Of a stretch of DNA of 27,712 bases, positions 8,575-15,895 are shown piece after piece. Position 1 is the stretch's first letter. Each line of letters opens with the position of its first letter. Under the pieces are notes generated by a model that ran no database searches, had not been told where the DNA came from, and saw only the letters and a program-made list of their open reading frames with translations. The position numbers and the translations under genes were made by a program. This stretch comes from a virus: positions 1 through 27,712 of IMG/VR virus record IMGVR_UViG_3300049617_000295; one strand, given 5' to 3'.

Positions 8575-8943
8575 TTAGCCGACCGGTTCCTCGATGGAGG
8601 CGATGCGACGAGCCATGAGCAATAACAATTGTTGGTCCGCCGGCGAGCAGGCGCGGTAGAGGCGCAGCATGGCCCGCTCGTCGCCGGCCTGGGCGACCGT
8701 CCCGATCGCGTGCCGTTCGTCGTCGCGCATCAGGTCATCGATCTGCACCCCGAGCGCATCGGCGAGGCGGCGCAGATGCAATGTCGCCTGTCCTGAGCGA
8801 CCGCTTTCCCATTGCGCAACAGCGCTGCGGCTGACGCCAACAGTGGTTGCCAACTCGTCCTGGGTGAGCCCGCGCATTTGGCGCAGCTGACGGAGACGGG
8901 AGCCGAGGTCCTTGGGACCGGAACCGGGTTTTATGCCTGACAT
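8575..8943 (-). CDS. XRE/Cro-CI family transcriptional regulator
   Basis: A 122-residue protein with one XRE helix-turn-helix at residues about 14-68 (LGSRLRQLRQMRGLTQDELA, then VGVSRSAVAQWESGR and LRRLADALGVQIDDLM). A C-terminal helical tail (RAMLRLYRACSPADQQLLLLMARRIASIEEP) resembles the tail common in small chromosomal and phage regulators; no LexA-type peptidase domain is present. ATG at 8943 has AGG eight bases upstream; a GTG at 8949 is an alternative giving 124 residues. It is divergent from the GcrA-like gene across a perfect palindrome (8966-8986), so autoregulation and control of that gene are likely. It may be the prophage repressor, but its position next to the giant Ig gene leaves open that it regulates that gene instead. 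Confidence 0.85.
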   Translation of the reverse strand: MSGIKPGSGPKDLGSRLRQLRQMRGLTQDELATTVGVSRSAVAQWESGRSGQATLHLRRLADALGVQIDDLMRDDERHAIGTVAQAGDERAMLRLYRACSPADQQLLLLMARRIASIEEPVG

Positions 8944-8965
8944 GGCCACAGCCTAAGGGCAGAAA

Positions 8966-8986
8966 GTCTAACATTCAATGTTAGAC
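8966..8986. promoter_or_regulatory. Perfect 21-bp palindrome, probable operator of the XRE regulator
   Basis: Two 10-bp arms (GTCTAACATT and its exact complement AATGTTAGAC) flank one central C. It is 22 bp upstream of the XRE start codon, and a TTGACG at 8990-8995 immediately to its right could be the -35 of the divergent gene. Position, symmetry and the neighbouring XRE gene make it the likely repressor site. Confidence 0.75.
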
Positions 8987-8989
8987 ACA

Positions 8990-9016
8990 TTGACGTTCTT
9001 GTTTTGTTCGGATATT
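8990..9016 (+). promoter_or_regulatory. Candidate promoter of the GcrA-like / DUF6362-like genes
   Basis: TTGACG (8990-8995) matches five of six -35 positions; GATATT (9011-9016) matches four of six -10 positions at a short 15-bp spacing. It adjoins the palindromic operator, so a bound repressor would overlap polymerase. The -10 is weak, so the call is tentative. Confidence 0.4.
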
Positions 9017-9043
9017 TGGTCGGCGTCATTTGGGAGCCTGCCG

Positions 9044-9334
9044 ATGCACAGCCTGACAAAATGGTCCCCCGAGATGGATAACCGGCTGCGCTACCTGCGG
9101 GGCGCCGGCGAAAGCTGGGACGCGATCGCGGCGATGATGGGGTTGACCCGCTGGACAACGATCGAGCGGGGACGCCGATTGGGCGCACGGCGGCTGCCCC
9201 CCGCGCCGCGGCCGGTTGGCGAGGACCCCAACCGACCCCCGTTGCCGGCGGGCCACCCATTGACTTGGGGGCTGCTGACCGACGGGACGCTGTTGGACGG
9301 CGCCGCCTATCCCTATCCCGTATTCACTCGCTGA
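9044..9334 (+). CDS. GcrA/Myb-like helix-turn-helix protein, early phage gene
   Basis: A 96-residue protein. Residues about 6-50 (WSPEMDNRLRYLRGAGESWD, IAAMMGLTRWTTIERGRRLG) form the helix-turn-helix found at the N-terminus of GcrA-like and Myb-like proteins; the tail is proline-rich and ends near HPLTWGLLTDGT. I chose ATG 9044 because GGGAG (9032-9036) lies seven bases upstream; the frame is open further left, through the operator, but without a ribosome site. It is the first gene rightward of the operator and is followed 11 bp later by the DUF6362-like gene. Probable DNA-binding role; possibly a phage regulator or a small-terminase-like DNA recogniser, which cannot be told from sequence alone. 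Confidence 0.65.
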   Translation: MHSLTKWSPEMDNRLRYLRGAGESWDAIAAMMGLTRWTTIERGRRLGARRLPPAPRPVGEDPNRPPLPAGHPLTWGLLTDGTLLDGAAYPYPVFTR

Positions 9335-9345
9335 GGGCCCTGCAC

Positions 9346-9813
9346 ATGAGCGCCTTGCCGATGGTTGATCTGGATAACGGGCGCCGCTTCGCCGGCCAGG
9401 CCGCGGACAGCACTTACGTGGTTGCCCGGCTGGAGGAGGCGGGCGCGGCGATCCTGGCGCTGCCGCCGAGTGGGTACACCACAAAGTTGCGAACCAGTTC
9501 CCTAGACGTCGTCCGTGCCGCGGCTGAGAGCTACGGCTGGGGGCCGGGAAAGGTGCGGCCACCGATGCCGTCCAACGCGCGCATTAGCCGAATGGATGAA
9601 GCTTTCACATGGCTGCAGCTGATTCCCGATGACCGTTACGTGCTGCGGCGGATCGTCGGCGCCCGCAGCCTGGTGAGTCCGGTAACCGATCGGCATCTAT
9701 TTGCCTGGCGGCGGCTGGCGGCGGCGATCGGCGCCGACCACAAAGCGGTTCAACGCTGGCATGCGCAAGGCATCGACATCATTGTCGCTGGCCTGAATCG
9801 ACGCCCTGCCTGA
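9346..9813 (+). CDS. DUF6362-like phage protein
   Basis: A 155-residue protein with the blocks YVVARLEEAGAAILALP, RMDEAFTWLQLIPDDRYVLR, RIVGARSLVSP and GADHKAVQRWHAQGID. I recognise these from a domain of unknown function (DUF6362) carried in alphaproteobacterial prophages near the terminase gene. The C-terminal segment reads like a helix-turn-helix (WRRLAAAIGADHKAVQRWHAQG), so DNA binding is likely. The ATG at 9346 has GAGGG eight bases upstream. It sits directly before the packaging genes, where a small terminase would be expected, and none is otherwise recognisable; that role is a hypothesis only. Confidence 0.6.
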   Translation: MSALPMVDLDNGRRFAGQAADSTYVVARLEEAGAAILALPPSGYTTKLRTSSLDVVRAAAESYGWGPGKVRPPMPSNARISRMDEAFTWLQLIPDDRYVLRRIVGARSLVSPVTDRHLFAWRRLAAAIGADHKAVQRWHAQGIDIIVAGLNRRPA

Positions 9814-9832
9814 GCGGGCGCGCGTGGTGATG

Positions 9833-10321
9833 TCAGCCCCGCTGCAGGGCGACACGCCACGCGCATCGGCCGGATTCCAGTCGCCCGACGATGCTTTCCT
9901 CGCCGCGATCCGGTCGCTGTCCGATGCCGGAGAAGCTGAGCGAGCGTTCGACATGTTTACCGCTTTCGCCGGACAGCACCCGTTTCAGGACGCCGTGCAA
10001 GGCGCCGTCGTCAGAGACGGTGCCGGTCACAACGAAGGTGCCACCGAAGGGATCAAAGGCAAACCCGCGCGCCGTGATCGTCATGCTTCCCCGTGTCTGG
10101 ACGCCGCAATCGGCGGCGACTGGAGTGACATCGCCGGCCCAACGGCCTTCCAGTCCATAGATTGCAAAGGTCCGGCCGGTGCCGAGGGATGCGGAGGCGC
10201 CCTCTCGGACGGATGTATAGGATTCACAGCCGGTTACGGTCAGCAGGGCAGCCAAAATGGCGCCGCGCAGGGCAGCCTGGTATGCCCGTTCAAGCCAAGA
10301 AAAGGAAATATGTCCGCTCAT
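9833..10321 (-). CDS. Small outer-membrane-type lipoprotein of unknown function, inside the phage block
   Basis: A 162-residue protein on the strand opposite to the phage operon. The N-terminus has a positively charged start, a hydrophobic stretch (GAILAALLTVT) and a lipobox VTGC with C32 as the lipidation site; the residue after Cys is Glu, not Asp, so outer-membrane sorting is expected. The mature part is a small beta-rich domain with paired segments (LEGRWAGDVTPVAADCG, GSMTITARGFAFDPFGGTF, VTGTVSDDGALHGVL, IVGRLESGRCAWRVALQRG), resembling small lipoproteins encoded in Acetobacteraceae chromosomes. The start at ATG 10321 fits the signal peptide, although the nearest purine-rich ribosome site is weak. 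It is convergent with the DUF6362-like gene and divergent from terminase, the usual placing of a lysogenic cargo (moron) gene. No function is recognised. Confidence 0.7.
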   Translation of the reverse strand: MSGHISFSWLERAYQAALRGAILAALLTVTGCESYTSVREGASASLGTGRTFAIYGLEGRWAGDVTPVAADCGVQTRGSMTITARGFAFDPFGGTFVVTGTVSDDGALHGVLKRVLSGESGKHVERSLSFSGIGQRPDRGEESIVGRLESGRCAWRVALQRG

Positions 10322-10636
10322 AGGAAAATTGCCTTGCCCATCTACCCCAGCGAAGGGTATATCTTCCGCCATGATGGCCGTTTGCGCATCGACGCGACGG
10401 ACGTTGCGAGCGGGCTGAGCGGCAATGCTCGTTAGTGTTTTGGGTTCGCGGCTTACTTTGACAACCCAGAGCGCAGGATGCGCCAGCGCGCGTAAGGCGG
10501 GCTGCTCACCTTTTGCAACACTGGCATTTTGTAAAACTGGGGCGAGCGCCTGTTTCCGATCTCGCCGAACCAGGAAAGCCGGCAAGCCGCCGCGCCGGCC
10601 GGGCTGGCTTGCGATCTTGCCGCGCCGCGCGACAGC
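10322..10636. other. Gap between the lipoprotein gene and terminase
   Basis: This region of about 315 bp contains the upstream region of the leftward lipoprotein gene and of the rightward terminase operon. A TTGACA at 10458-10463 could be a rightward -35 box but lacks a good -10. The terminase frame is open from 10535 without an ATG, so part of the gap may encode the terminase N-terminus. No other protein is recognisable. Confidence 0.4.
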
Positions 10637-11989
10637 TTGACAAAATGGGTGACGGAGGTGCTGCGGCCGGCGGGCCTGGAACCGGCGCGTCACCACCTGA
10701 TGCTCCTTGCGGCGCTGGAGGATGTGGCGGCGGGGATCACCGATCGGCTGATGCTGCTGATGCCGCCTGGTTCGGCGAAGTCTACGTACACCTCGGTGCT
10801 GTTTCCGCCCTGGTGGCTGACGCGCCATCCGGCGAGTTCGATCATTGCGGCCTCGCACACCGCCGACCTGGCGGCACATTTCGGACGCCAGGTGCGCGCA
10901 ACGGTGCGCGAGCATCAGGAACAGCTAGGCTACACAATCGCTGACCGCGGTGGCGGAGCGGCGACACGCTGGCAGACATCGACCGGCGGGCAGTATTTCG
11001 GCACTGGCGTGCGCGGGCCGATGATCGGCCGGCGCGCTGATCTGGTGATTATCGACGACCCGGTGAAGTCCCACCACGAAGCCGATAGCGCGCGGGCGCG
11101 CGCAAGGCTTTGGGAGTGGTATCGGGCCGAACTGCTGACACGCTTACGGCCGGGTGCACGCGTGGTCCTGATCATGACACGCTGGCACCTCGACGATCTC
11201 GGCGGTCGGTTGCTGGCGCAGGATCACGAGGACTGGCGCTGCCTGCGACTGCCGGCGGTGGCCGAAGCGGAAGACCCGATGGGCCGTGCGCCGGGTGAGC
11301 CGCTTTGGCCGGAGTGGGAAGATGCCAAAGCGCTCGCCCGCAAGCGTGCGGCGGTCGGTGAGCGGACATGGTCGGCGCAGTATCAACAGCGACCGATGCC
11401 GCTGGACGGTACACCATTCCCTATCGAGCGATTCGATCTGGTCAGCCGTCCGGCCACGTTGGTGGGTGCCCCGGTCGTGCGCGCCTGGGATTTGGCTGCC
11501 ACGCCGATGGGCGCGAATGGCGACCCGGACTGGACCGTTGGTCTGAAACTGCTTCGTGAGCAGAGCGGTCGTTTCGTGGTGCTGGATTTGGTGCGGTTCC
11601 GCGGATCGCCTTTGGCGGTGGAGCAGACCATTCTGCGCACGGCTATCGAGGATGGCGGGACGGTTACCATTGGCATTCCGCAGGATCCGGGGCAGGCGGG
11701 CAAGTCGCAGATCGGCGCGTTGACAGGCCTTCTGGCGGGGTTCCGCGTGGTCTCCTCACGAGAGACGGGATCGAAATGGGTGCGGGCGTTGCCCGTGGTC
11801 TCGCAGGTCGAGGCCGGCAACTTTGCCCTGGTGCGTGCCGACTGGAATGCTGACTTCCTTGAAGAGCTGCGCGATTTTCCACATGGCGCCAAGGATGACC
11901 AAGTAGACGCCCTGTCGCGCGCCTTCACCCTGCTGCTGGAACAGGGTGCTGCGGCGCGGCGCATCGACGTGCCGCTGCTGCAGCGCTGA
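10637..11989 (+). CDS. terL: Phage terminase large subunit
   Basis: A 450-residue packaging motor (ATPase plus nuclease) of the type whose C-terminal domain is modelled as TIGR01630. Walker A is MPPGSAKST (residues 42-50), Walker B is ADLVIIDD (134-141), and a coupling motif follows at IMTRWHLDDLGG (179-190). The nuclease half begins at VRAWDLAAT and ends GAKDDQVDALSRAF, which carries the late acidic metal-binding residues. The start is uncertain: TTG 10637 gives a protein lacking the first part of the usual N-terminal helix, and the frame is open back to 10535 with homologous-looking sequence (AAPRDSLTKWVTEVL) but only TTG or CTG codons. It is followed 18 bp later by portal. Confidence 0.93.
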   Translation: MTKWVTEVLRPAGLEPARHHLMLLAALEDVAAGITDRLMLLMPPGSAKSTYTSVLFPPWWLTRHPASSIIAASHTADLAAHFGRQVRATVREHQEQLGYTIADRGGGAATRWQTSTGGQYFGTGVRGPMIGRRADLVIIDDPVKSHHEADSARARARLWEWYRAELLTRLRPGARVVLIMTRWHLDDLGGRLLAQDHEDWRCLRLPAVAEAEDPMGRAPGEPLWPEWEDAKALARKRAAVGERTWSAQYQQRPMPLDGTPFPIERFDLVSRPATLVGAPVVRAWDLAATPMGANGDPDWTVGLKLLREQSGRFVVLDLVRFRGSPLAVEQTILRTAIEDGGTVTIGIPQDPGQAGKSQIGALTGLLAGFRVVSSRETGSKWVRALPVVSQVEAGNFALVRADWNADFLEELRDFPHGAKDDQVDALSRAFTLLLEQGAAARRIDVPLLQR

Positions 11990-12007
11990 TCGCCATCAAG
12001 GACATCC

Positions 12008-13426
12008 ATGTTCGAGACAATTTGCGACTTGGTGCCGCGCGACCGCGATCTGTCGCAACGTGCCCGCATGCTGGACATTCTGCGCCGCGTGCTGGACGGC
12101 ACCATCTACGATGTTCTACGGCATGAATTCCACGAGGAGCGTACTGCCGGCGGTGAATATATCCCGCTGCGTGCGCGGCGGCCAAGCGTGCGTTACGGTC
12201 TGTGCCGCGTGGTGGTGGAAGATAGCGTCGCACTGCTGTTCAGCGAGGGGCATTTCCCGACCATCGATTGCGCGGACCGCGCGTTGCAGGCTCGCCTGTC
12301 CGACCTGGTGAAGGAAACCAGACTCAACCAAGTGATGATCGAGGCGGCGATACGTGGCAGCATCGGCTCGGTAGCGATCCTGCTGCGGGTGCTGCGTGGC
12401 CGGGTGTTCTTTAGCGTGCTTGATACGGCGAACCTGGAGCCGGTATGGGACCACGAGGCGCCGGATACCCTTGTGTCTGTTCGGGAACGATACAAGGTGG
12501 CCGGGCACCTGCTGGCCGAAAGCGGCTACGCAATCACCGAACCGGCTGCCGATTATTGGTTCACGCGGCAATGGGACGCCAACGACGAGACTTGGTATGA
12601 GCCGGTCCAGGTTGGCGTTGCTGCCGAGCCCGAGATTGATCTGCCACGATCGGTGCGGCACGGGCTGGGCTTCGTGCCATTGGTCTGGGTGCGCAACCTG
12701 CCGGGTCCGGCGGCGACCGGATCGACGCTGGATGGTGCCTGCACTTTTCGTCCTGCGGTCGAGACCTCCATTGAAATCGACTACCAGTTGAGCCAGGCGG
12801 GGCGCGGGCTTAAGTACAGCAGCGACCCGACGCTGATTATCAAGGAGCCTGCGGGATCGGACGGCGAGATCATCAAAGGCGGCGGCAACGCCTTGGTGGT
12901 GAGCGAAAAGGGCGACGCCAAGCTGCTGGAGATAGGCGGGACGGCATCGGCGGCGGTCATTGAATACGTTCGTACTTTGCGCGAGTTGGCGTTGGAGAGC
13001 CTGCATGGCAGCCGCGCCAACCCCGATCGTTTGACCGCCGCACAATCCGGCCGCGCGCTGGAGATGCTGAACCAAGGGCTGATCTGGCTCGCCGACAATC
13101 TGCGCGTCAGCTACGGCGAGGGTGCGTTGGTTGCCCTGATGCGCATGGTCTTGCGCGCCGCTCAGGTCTACCGGCTCCAGATCCTGGGAGACGAGCTGTA
13201 CAAGCCCGATCCCGACATACGGCTCACTTTGAAGTGGCCGCGCTGGTACCCGCTCACTGCCGAAGATCGGCTGCGCGACGCGCAGACACTTGCGACGCTG
13301 ATTTCTAATGGGACGATCTCGCGGGAGACCGCGCTGAAGGCAGTCGCCGATTCCTATGACCTTGAGGACATCGCGGCCGAGCTGACGCGTATCGCTACCG
13401 ATCGACGCAACCACAGGAAGCACTGA
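12008..13426 (+). CDS. Phage portal protein (SPP1 gp6-like)
   Basis: A 472-residue protein. It forms the dodecameric ring at the capsid vertex through which DNA enters and to which the tail joins. Supporting blocks are the stem-clip region RLSDLVKETRLNQVMIEAAI with RGSIGSVAILLRV, the wing FVPLVWVRNLPGP, SIEIDYQLSQAGRGLKYSSD, and the crown-side sequences SGRALEMLNQGLIWLADNLR and LKWPRWYPLTAEDR. The ATG follows AAGGA at five bases. The stop overlaps the next start (TGATG). Position after terminase and before scaffold and capsid fits. Confidence 0.85.
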   Translation: MFETICDLVPRDRDLSQRARMLDILRRVLDGTIYDVLRHEFHEERTAGGEYIPLRARRPSVRYGLCRVVVEDSVALLFSEGHFPTIDCADRALQARLSDLVKETRLNQVMIEAAIRGSIGSVAILLRVLRGRVFFSVLDTANLEPVWDHEAPDTLVSVRERYKVAGHLLAESGYAITEPAADYWFTRQWDANDETWYEPVQVGVAAEPEIDLPRSVRHGLGFVPLVWVRNLPGPAATGSTLDGACTFRPAVETSIEIDYQLSQAGRGLKYSSDPTLIIKEPAGSDGEIIKGGGNALVVSEKGDAKLLEIGGTASAAVIEYVRTLRELALESLHGSRANPDRLTAAQSGRALEMLNQGLIWLADNLRVSYGEGALVALMRMVLRAAQVYRLQILGDELYKPDPDIRLTLKWPRWYPLTAEDRLRDAQTLATLISNGTISRETALKAVADSYDLEDIAAELTRIATDRRNHRKH

Positions 13427-13830
13427 TGTCCGATGTCGACGCGCCTTCCCCCGAGGCAATTGTCGCTGATCTGCGGCTCCGCGCCGAGGCACTGGAACAA
13501 CAGCTGACCGTCGTACAACGAGATGCTGAAAATCGACTGATTAGGGCCGAGCTGAAAGCCGAGGCGGTGCGCGCCGGCATTCTGGATCTGGACGGCCTGA
13601 AGTTGGTCGATACGTCCGGTTTGAAGCTGAACGACATGGGCGATGTAGAGGGCGCTCCGCAGATTATCGCGCAATTGCGGCAGGCGAAGCCTTGGCTGTT
13701 CGGCTCCGCGTCCTCGTCCTCAATCGCCGCGCCGCCGCCGTCGCAACCGCCGCGCCAGAAGCGCGCAACTGACATGACCGAGGCCGAGTGGCGAGCGGCT
13801 CGCGCCGACATCCTTCGGCGCCGCTTTTAG
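13426..13830 (+). CDS. Scaffolding-like small head protein
   Basis: A 134-residue, highly charged protein. Residues about 10-50 form a heptad-rich coiled coil (IVADLRLRAEALEQQLTVVQ, then RDAENRLIRAELKAEAVRAG), followed by a short loop, a Ser/Ala/Pro-rich linker (SSSSIAAPPPSQPP) and a basic C-terminal helix (TEAEWRAARADILRRRF). Coiled coil plus basic tail, with a location between portal and major capsid, is the classic layout of phage scaffold or GP20-like proteins. Its ATG overlaps the portal stop. No protease domain is visible in it. Function is assigned from position and composition, not by a diagnostic motif. Confidence 0.6.
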   Translation: MSDVDAPSPEAIVADLRLRAEALEQQLTVVQRDAENRLIRAELKAEAVRAGILDLDGLKLVDTSGLKLNDMGDVEGAPQIIAQLRQAKPWLFGSASSSSIAAPPPSQPPRQKRATDMTEAEWRAARADILRRRF

Positions 13831-13869
13831 TCACCGCCTTCCGCGCAACCAGCATAACCGAGGACACAG

Positions 13870-15192
13870 ATGGGCATCCAAAACTTTCCGACCGCTTTGC
13901 AGCCGATCATCCAGCAGGGCTTCCTGGAACGGGAGTTCGAGCAGGCGCTGCGGTCGCGCCTTGGCTACCGTGCGGTTGCGGACCGCGAGGAGATCGCAGT
14001 CGGTATCGGTGAGACCTTGACCAAAACCCGCGCCGGGCTGAAGCCGAGCGTGACGACGCCGATGGCGGCGGCGTCGAACACCAACCTGGACAACGGGTTG
14101 ACCTCCACCACCTGGGCGGTTGAGCAGTATACGCTTTCGATCAACAGTTACGCGGCCACCACCGATCTGAACATGGTGACTAGCCGTGTCGGCATCGCGA
14201 GCCAGTTCCTGCAGAATGCCTATGTGAACGGCGAGCAGGCTGCCCGCAGCCTGGACGAGCTGGCGCGCAATGCCCTGTTCGGCGCCTATTTCGGCGGCAA
14301 CACGCGGGTGCGCACCACGTTGGGTTCGGCTGGCACCTCGGTTGCGGTCGATGACATTCGTGGCTTTACCTCTACCTTCGTCTATGGCGTTCCGACAACG
14401 GTGAGCGCGAGCGCACCGTTGACGGTGACGATCGGCAGTGATGCCTACCAGTTGGTTGGCACTTCGGCGGATGCAACCAACGTTTCGACCGCGCCGAACG
14501 GCATTTCTGGAACACTGACGCTTGCCAGCAGCGTTTCTGTGGCTGATGGCACTGCCGGGAATACTGTGCAGTCCGCCACCGCTTCAGTGATCGTGCGCCC
14601 TTCGGACCGCGGCAACACCGCCGACCTTCAGGCCACCGATACGCTGACGATGTCCAACCTGCTGGACGCCGTGGCGACGCTGCGGGCCAATGCCGTGCCG
14701 GAGATCGACGGCGTCTATAATTGCTATCTCGATCCGGTTTCCGCCCGCCAGCTGTTCGCCGACCCAGACTTCCGGCAATTGTTCCAGGGTGCGACGTCGG
14801 CGAACCAGGTCTTCCGCCGCGGCATGGTGAACGACTTCCTGGGCCTACGTTTCGTCACCACAACAGAATCGTTCGTGCAGACCCATCCGACCCTGACGGG
14901 TCTGCTGGTCCGCCGGCCGATCGTCTGCGGCCAAGGTGCGCTGATCGAGGGTGATTTCGCGGGCATGGCCGCCGACGACGTGGCGCCCAAAGATTCGATC
15001 ATCGCCATTGTGGACGGCGTGGCGATGGTCACGCGTGAGCCGCTGGATCGACTGCAGCAGATCATCGCCCAATCCTGGTACTGGATCGGCGGCTTCTGCG
15101 CGCCGACTGATACGACCACGAACAGCACCACAATCCCGACCGCCAGCAACGCCGCTTACAAGCGCGCGGTGATGATCGAGCATATCGGCTAG
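13870..15192 (+). CDS. Major capsid protein (HK97-fold, N4-gp56-like)
   Basis: A 440-residue protein. Its N-terminal segment (ALQPIIQQGFLEREFEQALR), the E-loop-like stretch containing GLTSTTWAVEQYTLSINSYA, and the C-terminal LIEGDFAGMAADDVAPKDS and REPLDRLQQIIAQSWYWIGG fit capsid proteins of the N4-gp56/P22-like group. Residues about 160-265 are a Thr/Ser/Val-rich beta domain (GSAGTSVAVDDIRG to ATASVIVRP) inserted in the fold, as accessory I-domains are. The ATG has GAGGA five bases upstream. No cleavage protease gene accompanies it, consistent with assembly on a separate scaffold. Confidence 0.85.
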   Translation: MGIQNFPTALQPIIQQGFLEREFEQALRSRLGYRAVADREEIAVGIGETLTKTRAGLKPSVTTPMAAASNTNLDNGLTSTTWAVEQYTLSINSYAATTDLNMVTSRVGIASQFLQNAYVNGEQAARSLDELARNALFGAYFGGNTRVRTTLGSAGTSVAVDDIRGFTSTFVYGVPTTVSASAPLTVTIGSDAYQLVGTSADATNVSTAPNGISGTLTLASSVSVADGTAGNTVQSATASVIVRPSDRGNTADLQATDTLTMSNLLDAVATLRANAVPEIDGVYNCYLDPVSARQLFADPDFRQLFQGATSANQVFRRGMVNDFLGLRFVTTTESFVQTHPTLTGLLVRRPIVCGQGALIEGDFAGMAADDVAPKDSIIAIVDGVAMVTREPLDRLQQIIAQSWYWIGGFCAPTDTTTNSTTIPTASNAAYKRAVMIEHIG

Positions 15193-15206
15193 GCGAGGGC
15201 ACGGCA

Positions 15207-15515
15207 ATGTCGATCGGGTCCAACCAGCCGTTTCGTGCGGCGGGCACGGCTAGCGTTTCGGCCAGCACCACGTCGTCGGTCGTGGCCTTGGTTGGCGGGG
15301 GGGAGACGGTGCTGGTGACGAATGCGGCGAACGCGGTTGCGTTCGTTGCCTTCGGAACGAGTGGTAGCACCACCGCAACGTCCGCAAGTCTGCCGCTGCT
15401 GCCGAATAGTAGAGCCTTGCTGGCCGCCAACGTCTATATGACCCATGCAGCGGTCGTCCTGGCCAGCGGCACCGGCACTGTCTACTTCACGCTCGGCGAC
15501 GGGTCCGTGATCTGA
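15207..15515 (+). CDS. Small beta-rich head protein, possible capsid decoration
   Basis: A 102-residue Ala/Thr/Ser/Val-rich protein with alternating hydrophobic residues throughout, for example SVVALVGGGETVLVTNAANA, TVYFTLGDGS. It lacks charged helices and has a predicted all-beta look. It lies directly after the major capsid gene, where decoration or stabilising proteins are usual, and its stop overlaps the next start. GAGGG is found seven bases before the ATG. I do not recognise a family, so decoration is a positional inference. Confidence 0.6.
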   Translation: MSIGSNQPFRAAGTASVSASTTSSVVALVGGGETVLVTNAANAVAFVAFGTSGSTTATSASLPLLPNSRALLAANVYMTHAAVVLASGTGTVYFTLGDGSVI

Positions 15516-15895
15516 TGGAACCGCTGACGGATGCGGAAAAGACCGACGCACGGCGGTTCTGTGGGTATCCGGCGTACGGCGCCGGGGCGGCCGGGTTCCA
15601 GGGCTGGCGGTTCTTCCAGGTTTACGGGCTTATGGAATACCGTCTGAACAATCTCTCGGATGCGGAACTCGCCGTCATCCGGACTTACCTGGCAACACTC
15701 AACACCCTGGAAACCGCGATCCCGAACGCGAGTGCCAATTTGGACACCGCCCAGGCGTCGGTCTGGCGGCATAACGCCAACGAACTTGATGATCGACTGC
15801 GCCTCTTCGACAGCTGGCGACGCCGGCTGTGTGGCTTTTTGGGTTTGCCGCCCGGACCGGCCTTGTCTGATGGCACTGTCACACTGGTGGTGTAA
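15515..15895 (+). CDS. Phage head-tail region protein, unknown function
   Basis: A 126-residue mainly helical protein beginning MEPLTDAEKTDARRFCGYPA. It contains an aromatic segment (GWRFFQVYGLMEYRLNNLSD), a long helix (AELAVIRTYLATLNTLETAI) and a C-terminal helix with basic residues (FDSWRRRLCGFLG). The N-terminal helix pattern resembles head-tail adaptor proteins, and the location between capsid and neck genes fits that. ATG 15515 overlaps the previous stop as TGATG. No diagnostic motif is visible. Confidence 0.6.
   Translation: MEPLTDAEKTDARRFCGYPAYGAGAAGFQGWRFFQVYGLMEYRLNNLSDAELAVIRTYLATLNTLETAIPNASANLDTAQASVWRHNANELDDRLRLFDSWRRRLCGFLGLPPGPALSDGTVTLVV

Noticed and set aside
10425-10640. 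A 71-codon plus-strand frame before terminase that might be a small terminase.
   Set aside because: The translation is Arg/Cys/Pro-rich with no helix-turn-helix or hydrophobic pattern, and there is no ribosome site.
12116-13492. Long minus-strand frame (458 codons) opposite portal and the scaffold-like gene, and others opposite terminase (11383-12105).
   Set aside because: High GC third positions create long antisense frames. The translation shows no known motif, while the plus strand has clear portal and terminase motifs and ribosome sites.
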